From positions 1,054,001 to 1,118,000 of the forward strand of contig NZ_CAKLCM010000002.1 of NCBI RefSeq assembly GCF_921292975.1: a stretch of DNA of 64,000 nt, written 5' to 3'. The DNA is from Vibrio hippocampi (lineage in GTDB: Bacteria > Pseudomonadota > Gammaproteobacteria > Enterobacterales > Vibrionaceae). A program made the translations under genes and the position numbers. The notes beneath the pieces were generated by a model that ran no database searches, had not been told where the DNA came from, and saw only the letters and a program-made list of their open reading frames with translations. This document shows positions 19,567 through 26,542 of this stretch, piece after piece; the stretch's first letter is position 1, and every line of letters begins with the position of its first letter.

Positions 19567-19827
19567 GAACATGCTTCCAATTTTCTAATTTACTAGACTT
19601 TACTTCCGACACGACACATGTCGTAATGCTACCCAAACACTGGCAGGTGACTAATTTTTAATCATAATGTTAGTCATCACCCAAGTTTTAACAAAAAGTA
19701 GCATTTTCAAGCAGCAATAATACTTCAATTAACAATTCAAGAACAGGGCGATAACCTTATCGCAGCTTGCGTTTTGACGATTTATTTCAAAAGTTTGAAG
19801 CCTGTTACATGGAGTCCACATCGCAAT

Positions 19828-20220
19828 ATGGCAGCACAAAAGTTAACAAAACAGAGGTTTATTCAAATAATGGCAATGATGGTGCTATTAGTGACAGCAT
19901 TTATCTACAGGACCATGACGTTTGATAATCACGATAAAACACACACATGTACAAGCCACGAGGTTTGTGTTGTTAGCCTTGAGAAGACTAATCAAGAGGT
20001 AGCGTTGAGCTATCAAGCTGATAGTTCAACGCTGTTAGTGATCGCACCCAAATCACTGTCGGTTACAACAAATTCGGTTACAACAAATAGTGAAGAATCT
20101 TCCATCACGGCAGCAGAAGAATCACAATCCCGCGTCATCAATAACGTACGTTTACCAATAACAATCTTGTTTCATGCAAACGGTGAACTGCAAGCCAGCA
20201 TAACCATAGCCGATCAATAA
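19828..20220 (+). CDS. uncharacterised single-span membrane protein
   Basis: Not recognised. With the start at 19828 (MAAQKLTKQRFIQIMAMMVLL) the 130-residue protein has one N-terminal membrane helix. A periplasmic Ser/Thr-rich region follows, with a CTSHEVC cysteine pair and a direct repeat VTTNS-VTTNS. The frame is open from 19774, but the extra residues lack a good start. Divergent from ccoN. The paired cysteines and cco context hint at a respiratory-chain or copper link, but that is speculation. Confidence 0.6.
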   Translation: MAAQKLTKQRFIQIMAMMVLLVTAFIYRTMTFDNHDKTHTCTSHEVCVVSLEKTNQEVALSYQADSSTLLVIAPKSLSVTTNSVTTNSEESSITAAEESQSRVINNVRLPITILFHANGELQASITIADQ

Positions 20221-20251
20221 CATGAGCGAACAATAGTGGCATTTGAGTCTG

Positions 20252-20297
20252 CTAATAATCAGTTAATTAATCGAAAGATTAATTAACTGATTATTAG
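20252..20297. repeat. 21-bp perfect AT-rich hairpin near dif
   Basis: Arms 20252-20272 and 20277-20297 are perfect reverse complements around a GAAA loop. The arms begin CTAATAATCAG and are AT-rich. It lies 31 bases after the preceding gene and 107 bases before dif. Only GTATTTTATGG follows, so it is not a classic terminator, though it could act as one. Confidence 0.9.
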
Positions 20298-20403
20298 GTA
20301 TTTTATGGTAAATAGCATTTATGTTTAATTGGTCAGCGAAAGTGGATGGATTATGGATGATTGGGCACGTAAAGGCGGGTAGATTCAAGCTAATACGCCT
20401 TAT

Positions 20404-20431
20404 ATTTAACATAATATACATAATGCGCACT
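20404..20431 (-). other. dif: dif site, XerCD recombination site of the chromosome terminus
   Basis: Read on the minus strand the site is AGTGCGCATTA (XerC arm), TGTATA (centre), TTATGTTAAAT (XerD arm). The XerD arm and centre are identical to E. coli dif as I recall it. The XerC arm differs from E. coli at two positions and, from memory, equals that of Vibrio chromosome I dif. XerC and XerD resolve chromosome dimers here at division under FtsK control. A frame open across this site (20321-20554) is not considered a gene. Confidence 0.93.
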
Positions 20432-20561
20432 ATGGTAGTGAGTCTTACGACAACGAATCGCTCTCGTTATTCTGACTTTAATGACGATGAATGTTGTTCT
20501 TTATCTGGCGTTGATTTTGTTTTTGACACGAATCTATGTCACCACGCAACTTGAATGGCAA

Positions 20562-20846
20562 CTATTGATTCTCGTTTTGTCGTATAGCGATTTGCCTAGC
20601 TAACTGTCGAATATAAGCGGGAGTTGTCATATCTATCGGCTGCCGCTGTAACATAATAGGAACTGCTTTAGTCAATGCGTCTAGTTCTTCATAGTGAACC
20701 CCAATCACCCTTGCTGCTGTCATCAATCCATCAATAAACTGCTTTTTTTCTCTTTTTGTAGTGATATCGTCAGTTGTCATTGTGTGGTAGTCGATAAATG
20801 CTTGCTCGATCACCTCCATCAACTCATTACGTTGCGTATCCATCAT
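20562..20846 (-). CDS. uncharacterised small soluble protein next to dif
   Basis: Not recognised. A 94-residue, mainly helical, charged protein (MMDTQRNELMEVIEQAFIDY ... PAYIRQLARQIAIRQNENQ) with no membrane segment. GGAG lies five bases before the first of two consecutive ATGs, supporting real translation. Its stop is about 130 bases from dif. It could be a conserved Vibrio terminus-region protein or a remnant of an Xer-integrated element. Confidence 0.6.
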   Translation of the reverse strand: MMDTQRNELMEVIEQAFIDYHTMTTDDITTKREKKQFIDGLMTAARVIGVHYEELDALTKAVPIMLQRQPIDMTTPAYIRQLARQIAIRQNENQ

Positions 20847-21117
20847 CTCATCTCCGTTTTAGTGTTAAGAAACCGTGTAAAAGAAATTTCCATCATTTTC
20901 CCTTTGATCGATTGAATGAATTTAGTGCAACGAGTCATCGAATATATCTGCAAACACACCAGAGAACTTGGTAAAAAATTCGATCGCTTTCGTCATTCTA
21001 GTGACCTAGAGAGAGTTTACGTTTTGTAACTCATGTGTGGCTAATACAAACTCTGATGATTACTGATTACTGAATGACGATTCGCTTGATACTTGAGCAC
21101 CGCTAACGAAAGGTCGA

Positions 21118-22059
21118 TTAAAGGGACATCATACTATTAGCGTTACACTTTCCACATGCACTACAATTCATTATACAATTTAATCGCTCTTGAACTTTCG
21201 CAAAGATGATTGGATTTGCAGCGCATCTGACTAAGTCAAACTTCATTAAGTATACTCCCAGTTCATTCTCACTTCTTGAAGGGCGATAATAACGTACCAC
21301 CTCCCCTCCAAATACGTTTGATGAGAATTCAACAACCGGCTTACTCATAACAAACACATACGCATAATCTTTTGTTTTTGATAATTTAAGTAGGTAGTAA
21401 CACATAGCATATACAATCAGGTCAAAATATTGCGATGTGTTTGAAAAATACCCTAACTGAACCAAACAACTTCTCTTTATCATTTCTTTATCTAGAGTTG
21501 GAAAAGATTCAAAGTGTTGAAAGTGCTTGATATCTAATATTGCAGACCAATGCGCTAATACTGCACCAAGATGATTTTTGAGCAAAATAGCGTGATGTTG
21601 AATATACAATCCTTTCGAAAGCTCTCTCCTAAATTGATTTAGAGCCGAAATATTGGAATAAAAGCCATCAAAAATTTTCCGGTGTTGTACTTGATCATGT
21701 ATGGCAAGCTCGAAGGTGACCTGTTTGCCCTGGTTATTATATGACAGTACATTCATTGAAGCGTCGAGACTTTGTTTGAAACTATCCAAATAATTGGCGT
21801 TCTTTTTCGTATTCTTTATGTCATTCAAATTAACATTAATAATGTAATCAGCTAAGTCTTGATTCAATACCTTTGCAATAAGTAACTGCTTATAAATTGG
21901 CGGAACTACTTTGTTCGTTGACCAGCGACTGAGTGTTATCTCATCAAGCCCACAAAACGTCTCGTAGTATGTTTGTTGCAACAATGCTATGACCTGTCTT
22001 CTATCCAAAGATATGTTTTTTAACCATGCTGATAATTGAGCACTAAACGTATTTTCCAT
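21118..22059 (-). CDS. AT-rich orphan gene, possible N-terminal HTH and C-terminal cysteine cluster
   Basis: No confident family. The 313-residue protein starts with a region that may fold as a helix-turn-helix (SLDRRQVIALLQQ... LDEITLSRWSTNKVVPPIYKQLLIAKVLN, about 18-65). A central alpha/beta part follows. It ends with a Cys cluster (CIMNCSACGKCN, near residue 302) that could bind metal. Base composition is visibly more AT-rich than the flanking core genes. Upstream and downstream regions are long and gene-poor. Position 0.7 kb from dif and composition suggest horizontal acquisition; a regulatory role is inference only. Confidence 0.6.
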   Translation of the reverse strand: MENTFSAQLSAWLKNISLDRRQVIALLQQTYYETFCGLDEITLSRWSTNKVVPPIYKQLLIAKVLNQDLADYIINVNLNDIKNTKKNANYLDSFKQSLDASMNVLSYNNQGKQVTFELAIHDQVQHRKIFDGFYSNISALNQFRRELSKGLYIQHHAILLKNHLGAVLAHWSAILDIKHFQHFESFPTLDKEMIKRSCLVQLGYFSNTSQYFDLIVYAMCYYLLKLSKTKDYAYVFVMSKPVVEFSSNVFGGEVVRYYRPSRSENELGVYLMKFDLVRCAANPIIFAKVQERLNCIMNCSACGKCNANSMMSL

Positions 22060-22321
22060 TAATACCTCTTACTTACATCCGAACTATTTATCCAACCAAG
22101 TCTATTCTTCCTAATCGCTGAGCATGGCAGTATTGATAAAAATAATTTTCATTCCATCAACATCGCAAATTATAATTTTTTCCTATTTGCATTAGTATCA
22201 ATCAAATTAAAAACTAATGTAGTCATTTTCTTATACTCTTGTAGGGAATAAATAAAACAACCACTTACCCCTAAAAATAATTTAGATTATCGACACTGGG
22301 ACGTGATCTTAAGGTGCTTTA

Positions 22322-22420
22322 GTGCCTGATTATAGTGATGGATTGACATTACCCACCTATTGGAAAGAACCACAATCACCAGATATCGCTCATTTTTGCG
22401 ATTTTATCTGTCAGCAGTAA
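22322..22420 (+). pseudogene. possible C-terminal gene fragment
   Basis: An open stretch of 32 codons (from GTG 22322, preceded in frame by stop at 22310) reads VPDYSDGLTLPTYW then KEPQSPDIAHFCDFICQQ and stop. It looks protein-like in composition and is probably the tail of a lost gene. No ribosome-binding site. The parent family was not recognised. Flanks 22060-22310 and 22421-22650 contain nothing else I can support. Confidence 0.3.
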
Positions 22421-22653
22421 CTCACGTATATTTTCGCTTTTCCCGACGTACCATTCAGTAAGTCAACCATATTTTTAGTGTAGAGGTGAAGCTCTAGGGT
22501 ATCTTGAGGATAGTTGAACAGCGTATTTAGGTTATCCAGCGGATAAGCGATAGAAATCTTCCGGACGAGTTTGGGCTCAAAACTCGTCTAACAGTCTCTA
22601 GGGACCTCGCTATCGTCAGTAATGATCGTCTTTAATCGAATTGAGTAAGGTAT

Positions 22654-22725
22654 AAATAAAAACACCCCCAATAATTGGGGTCCAACTATTGGGGGTCAGT
22701 TCATTATAGACAGGTGTTTTTATTT
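22654..22725. repeat. nested inverted repeats, IS3-family-end-like / terminator
   Basis: Outer arms AAATAAAAACACC (22654-22666) and GGTGTTTTTATTT (22713-22725) are perfect reverse complements. Inside, CCCCAAT-A-ATTGGGG and CCCCCAATA/TATTGGGGG form alternative stems. On the minus strand 22703-22677 reads TGAACTGACCCCCAATAG then TTGGACCCC, which resembles the terminal repeat of IS3-family elements. It lies 27 bases beyond the DUF3634 gene stop, so it may also terminate that transcript. Confidence 0.6.
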
Positions 22726-22752
22726 AAAGATTTGATATGAGTATGGCAAATA

Positions 22753-23064
22753 TTAGCGCGATTTTTTATTGCCCTTTGGCTTAAAGCCTTGGTGAGGAAA
22801 TACATTGCGGATTTTTTGCTGGGTAGACTTGTCGAGCTGTTTAGAGAAAACCAATTTAGCGCCATTTCGGGTTTGATAGACTTTTAACATACCACTGGCT
22901 TTCGCTCTCTCAAGGATATCTTTTAAGTTATGATGAAAAGATGGCGGGATATGCCCTTTTATTTGGTTGATTTTTCCATCATGACACTTGACCACCAGTC
23001 TCGGTCTATCGACAGCCACCAACCAAATAATGATCGCTAAAGCAATAATAATCACATACAACAT
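22753..23064 (-). CDS. DUF3634 family protein
   Basis: Small 103-residue protein with an N-terminal membrane helix (MLYVIIIALAIIIWLVAV). A basic domain with DRPRLVVKCHDGKINQIKG and PPSFHHNLKDI follows, the pattern of the gammaproteobacterial DUF3634 family. The tail is rich in lysine. GGAG precedes the ATG. It lies 21 bases downstream of matP and is probably co-transcribed with it. Function unknown. Confidence 0.8.
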   Translation of the reverse strand: MLYVIIIALAIIIWLVAVDRPRLVVKCHDGKINQIKGHIPPSFHHNLKDILERAKASGMLKVYQTRNGAKLVFSKQLDKSTQQKIRNVFPHQGFKPKGNKKSR

Positions 23065-23085
23065 GACTTATTCTCCATTGGACTA

Positions 23086-23532
23086 TTAAGATAACAACTT
23101 ACTCAAATCTTCCTTCAAACTACTCACCGTTTTTGTTGCTTTTTCGCTACGGGAAGCTTCACTAAGCAGGTATTCGATCGCTTCAGAAAGAGTACAGCCT
23201 AGCTCATTGGCTCTATGAGACAGCTTTTCCCACACTCGAAAATCTAAGTCGATTGACTTCTTCTTGGTGTGAGTTTGTTCTGAGTTATAGTGGCGCTTGC
23301 GCTTTGCTCGTATCGCTTGCTTGAGTTTATTATCCAACTCAGGTGCCATATGTTGTTCGATCCAATCAACCACATGTGTTGTGTCATACTCGATCGACTT
23401 CAACAATGACACGGCATGATCAATTTCGCTCGTATCGATATAGCGAGTAATGTTTTCACCCTCACGCCACTTTTTATTTAAATACTGCCACTTCCAACCA
23501 CATTCAAGGTTTTCAAGTTGTTGGTATTTCAT
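23086..23532 (-). CDS. matP: macrodomain Ter protein MatP
   Basis: DNA-binding protein that condenses the terminus region by binding matS sites. 148 residues, the usual length. The N-terminal helical bundle starts MKYQQLENLECGWKWQYLNK. The ribbon-helix-helix part is KKKSIDLDFRVWEKLSHRANELGCTLSEAIEYLLSEA (about 90-126), and a C-terminal coiled coil follows. Divergent from lonH and near fabA, as in E. coli. Four exact matS sites and dif occur in the same window, consistent with function at this locus. A near-matS lies 28 bases upstream of its start. Confidence 0.96.
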   Translation of the reverse strand: MKYQQLENLECGWKWQYLNKKWREGENITRYIDTSEIDHAVSLLKSIEYDTTHVVDWIEQHMAPELDNKLKQAIRAKRKRHYNSEQTHTKKKSIDLDFRVWEKLSHRANELGCTLSEAIEYLLSEASRSEKATKTVSSLKEDLSKLLS

Positions 23533-23559
23533 CGATTTCTTATCCCTACTCCATTTAGA

Positions 23560-23572
23560 GTGACAGCGTAAC
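23560..23572. promoter_or_regulatory. matS-like sequence in the matP-lonH intergenic region
   Basis: GTGACAGCGTAAC matches 12 of 13 matS positions (C to A in the right arm). It sits 28 bases upstream of the matP start and could allow MatP to bind its own promoter. With one mismatch in a conserved arm, binding is uncertain. Confidence 0.3.
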
Positions 23573-23706
23573 CCAAGACAGCCAAAACCTCAATTAATCA
23601 CGCAAGTTATTGAGAGCTATGTCTCTTGTGTCACGAGTGATACCACTAACGTTACACAGCAATTCCATGTATACTCCTTGCCAAATTTATACAAGTTAGT
23701 GACCCA

Positions 23707-25353
23707 ATGAATCCAGTCTCTTGGCAAGATGTTTGCCCACAATATGAAGTGTTCAATACGACTCTTGATAGAGCCGCCGATATTCCTCCCCTTAGCTTCG
23801 AACAGCTACAACCTAGACTACTGAGTACGTTAGAATTTTTCTGTTCAGAGCATTGCCTCTCTAAAGTATTGGTAATTAAAGATGGGGATAATTTTGAATA
23901 TCGCCAGATGATCGCTGACATTGTAAACCGACTGGGCAAAAAAACCGTAGTTTCTGTCGATAGCGATGCAGGGTTGTTATTTGACCGCTACCAAAAGACT
24001 GATGACGGTTTGGAATACGCGACTGGATTAATTCATCAAGCCGACCAAGGCGTTCTCGTCGCCGCCGCGCAAACCGCTTTGTCTTCACTCAATGTGTGGA
24101 ACGACGTCAAAACCTTGTTGCTTGGTGGTGCATTGACCGCTCGACCGCTAAGTAAAAACCAAGTGAGTACTGCGGTTTCTACCTATCGTGCGGATTGTAA
24201 ATTGATTATTGTCGGCGAGCGAGACCAACTGGCTGAGTTAGACTATGCCGATTCTGATTTCCGCAGCGGTTTTATGCAATACACAGAAATTGAGCAGGAC
24301 TTTAAGCTGACGTCCTCCAACCTTGAGCAGTTCATTGGATTTATCAACGGTGTCACCACTAAACATTTTCCTGATATCACACTAGACCGTTCTGCTTATC
24401 TGCGCTTACTTCAAGCTGGTGCAAGACTTACCGAAGATAAGCAGTATTTGCCTCTCTCTATCGAGTGGCTGACCGCTTTATTAGGTGAAGCATCCCAATA
24501 CCGCACTCAAGCAACGATCACCGCTGAGCATATTGAAACGGCTATTTGCGCTAAGAAACAAAGAGAAAGTTACCTGCCTCAACGTGCCATCGAGGACATT
24601 TTGGAAGGTCAGGTAGTGATTGAAACCAAAGGTAAGCAAGTCGGTCAAGTTAATGGTCTCACTGTCATTGAAATTCCTGGTCACCCCATCAGTTATGGAG
24701 AACCTGCCCGTATCTCTTGCGTGGTTCACTTTGGTGACGGCGACGTTTCTGATGTTGAGCGCAAAGTCGAGCTAGGTGGCAATATCCATGCTAAAGGCAT
24801 GATGATCATGCAAGCGTTTGTGAGTGCAGAATTAAATCTCGATGCGCCATTACCCTATTCTGCTTCTATCGTATTTGAACAATCTTACTGTGAAGTGGAT
24901 GGCGATAGTGCCTCGTTAGCTGAATTGTGCTCATTAGTGAGCGCCTTATCTGGATACCCTATCGACCAACAGATTGCAGTCACGGGTGCTGTCGATCAGT
25001 TTGGGCGAGTCCAAGCTGTAGGTGGTTTAAACGAAAAAGTTGAAGGTTTCTACAACGTATGTAAACACCAAGGCTTATCGGGCAAACAAGGTGTCATCTT
25101 ACCGAAAACCAACATTCAACACTTGGCGTTAAGCACCGAAGTCGTCACAAGTATTCAAAAGGGTGAATTTCATATTTGGCCGGTTTCTCACGTGGATGAA
25201 GTCACCCCCTTATTGTTAGGCAAGCCATTTAACAATGAAGAAGACGCGTGCGTCATTAATAAGATCGCTGAGCGTATCGACCAATTTGAAAAACATCATC
25301 ATTCCGAATCATGGTTCGATAAGATTAAAGCGCTATTATCTAGAGATTCGTGA
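23707..25353 (+). CDS. Lon-like protease LonH/YcbZ
   Basis: Member of the Lon-related S16 peptidase family (548 residues). The C-terminal protease domain shows the catalytic serine in DGDSASLAELC (about 400) and the lysine in VGGLNEKVEGFY (about 440), the Ser-Lys dyad of Lon proteases. No intact Walker A P-loop is visible in the N-terminal half, so the ATPase region looks degenerate. Divergent from matP and upstream of fabA, the arrangement seen for E. coli ycbZ. Confidence 0.9.
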   Translation: MNPVSWQDVCPQYEVFNTTLDRAADIPPLSFEQLQPRLLSTLEFFCSEHCLSKVLVIKDGDNFEYRQMIADIVNRLGKKTVVSVDSDAGLLFDRYQKTDDGLEYATGLIHQADQGVLVAAAQTALSSLNVWNDVKTLLLGGALTARPLSKNQVSTAVSTYRADCKLIIVGERDQLAELDYADSDFRSGFMQYTEIEQDFKLTSSNLEQFIGFINGVTTKHFPDITLDRSAYLRLLQAGARLTEDKQYLPLSIEWLTALLGEASQYRTQATITAEHIETAICAKKQRESYLPQRAIEDILEGQVVIETKGKQVGQVNGLTVIEIPGHPISYGEPARISCVVHFGDGDVSDVERKVELGGNIHAKGMMIMQAFVSAELNLDAPLPYSASIVFEQSYCEVDGDSASLAELCSLVSALSGYPIDQQIAVTGAVDQFGRVQAVGGLNEKVEGFYNVCKHQGLSGKQGVILPKTNIQHLALSTEVVTSIQKGEFHIWPVSHVDEVTPLLLGKPFNNEEDACVINKIAERIDQFEKHHHSESWFDKIKALLSRDS

Positions 25354-25549
25354 GTTGACGTCACTAATTATTCATACCAATCGGTTATCATCAATGGTTT
25401 TATCATGCGCCTGTGTTGAATTGGCTAATGTTCCAATCAAGAGAATCCATTGGGTTGGTGGTTGTTAGTTGTAACAAAGCACAACTTAGATCGAAGTATT
25501 GTAAAAATAGCTGAATAATAGCAGGTTATCTTTGTGGTCGGAGTTGTCT

Positions 25550-25567
25550 AGCGTACACCTGTTCACT
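25550..25567. promoter_or_regulatory. FabR operator upstream of fabA
   Basis: AGCGTACA-CC-TGTTCACT is an imperfect 18-bp palindrome matching the known FabR repressor motif of fabA/fabB promoters, ending 34 bases before the fabA start. A weaker FadR-like sequence (TGGTCGGAGTT) lies about 10 bases upstream. FabR repression and FadR activation of fabA are established in gammaproteobacteria. Confidence 0.65.
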
Positions 25568-25601
25568 AAGATGCTCGTAGTAAAAATGGAGTAACTTAAT
25601 A

Positions 25602-26120
25602 ATGCAAAACAGACGTGAATCATACAGCCGCGAAGACCTTTTAGCGTCAAGTCGTGGAGAGCTATTTGGACCAGGCTACCCTCAACTACCAGCACCCAAT
25701 ATGCTGATGATGGACCGCGTGACTAAAATGTCACAAACCGAGGGTGACTTTGGCAAAGGTCTAGTCATAGCAGAACTGGATATTACGCCTGACTTGTGGT
25801 TTTTTGATTGTCACTTTATCGGTGATCCTGTGATGCCGGGCTGTCTTGGCTTGGATGCGATGTGGCAGTTAGTTGGATTTTACTTAGGTTGGATCGGTGG
25901 TGAAGGAAAAGGCCGAGCACTCGGTGTAGGTGAATTGAAGTTTACTGGTCAAGTTCTACCAACCGCTAAAAAAGTCACCTATGAGCTACACCTAAAGCGT
26001 GTTGTTAATCGCAAGCTGGTCATGGGTATTGCCGATGGACGTGTACTTGTCGATGGTAAAGAAATTTATGTCGCTAAAGATCTCAAAGTAGGCTTATTTA
26101 CCGACACCACAAGCTTCTAG
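25602..26120 (+). CDS. fabA: 3-hydroxydecanoyl-ACP dehydratase/isomerase FabA
   Basis: Makes the cis double bond of unsaturated fatty acids. Hotdog fold with the active site in [25 protein letters not shown] (His near residue 71, Asp near 85). 172 residues, the exact family length. Located after lonH with its own regulated promoter and followed by a strong terminator. Confidence 0.97.
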   Translation: MQNRRESYSREDLLASSRGELFGPGYPQLPAPNMLMMDRVTKMSQTEGDFGKGLVIAELDITPDLWFFDCHFIGDPVMPGCLGLDAMWQLVGFYLGWIGGEGKGRALGVGELKFTGQVLPTAKKVTYELHLKRVVNRKLVMGIADGRVLVDGKEIYVAKDLKVGLFTDTTSF

Positions 26121-26155
26121 AACGTATTGATATAAAATCACATACCCAAGATAGC

Positions 26156-26183
26156 AAAAAGACCTCATTTCGAGGTCTTTTTT
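26156..26183. terminator. bidirectional terminator between fabA and rmf
   Basis: AAAAAGACCTC-ATTTC-GAGGTCTTTTTT forms a perfect stem with A and T runs on both sides, serving fabA (plus) and rmf (minus). Confidence 0.9.
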
Positions 26184-26202
26184 ACTTCAATTTTGCTCCC
26201 GC

Positions 26203-26376
26203 CTATTTGAAGAGCCCCGCCTGTTTATCATCTCTAGCGTCACGCCAACCGCCTAGCCAATAAGATTTAGCATCCATCTGTTGATATGGACAAGCTTCCA
26301 TAGAGCGACCATTCAACCCAGCTTTATAACCTTGTGATTGTGCTCGTTCTAGACGATCACGCTTTTGTCTCTTCAT
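26203..26376 (-). CDS. rmf: ribosome modulation factor RMF
   Basis: Stationary-phase protein that converts ribosomes to 100S dimers. Starting at 26376 gives MKRQKRDRLERAQSQGYKAG and a 57-residue protein aligning with E. coli RMF end to end. Conserved GRS..ACPY and WLGGWRDAR are present. The seven extra in-frame residues upstream are not part of the family and are excluded. Confidence 0.95.
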   Translation of the reverse strand: MKRQKRDRLERAQSQGYKAGLNGRSMEACPYQQMDAKSYWLGGWRDARDDKQAGLFK

Positions 26377-26493
26377 AGTGCGGTCCTCGCTGTACAAAGT
26401 TGGTTTCCCAACTTTCTATCATTAAAGATTTATGGAGTTTTTATTGCTCCTTAGTAATAATTGCTCAAACCGTTACGGAAAACAAGCGATAAA

Positions 26494-26527
26494 AAAGCCC
26501 AGAAAGTGTCTTAAACTCTCTGGGCTT
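26494..26527 (-). terminator. terminator downstream of the DUF3466 gene
   Basis: AAAGCCCAGAAAGT and ACTCTCTGGGCTTT pair with one mismatch. On the minus strand the stem is followed by TTTATCG, 16 bases beyond the stop of the DUF3466 gene. It closes the rlmL-uup-DUF3466 transcription unit. Confidence 0.75.
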
Positions 26528-26542
26528 TAAATCATCTATAGG

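Noticed and set aside
19573..19827. FNR box at the ccoN promoter
   Set aside because: I looked for TTGAT-N4-ATCAA in this interval and found none, although FNR control of cco would be expected.
20321..20554. 77-codon plus-strand frame across dif
   Set aside because: No ribosome-binding site, low-complexity composition, and it overlaps the dif site itself; best read as chance.
22654..22725. Repeats as a CRISPR array
   Set aside because: Only nested inverted repeats in a single unit; no regularly spaced direct repeats or cas genes.
20404..23064. A CTX-like filamentous prophage at dif
   Set aside because: No zot-, RstA- or coat-protein-like genes and no second dif-like repeat were seen; at most a relic.
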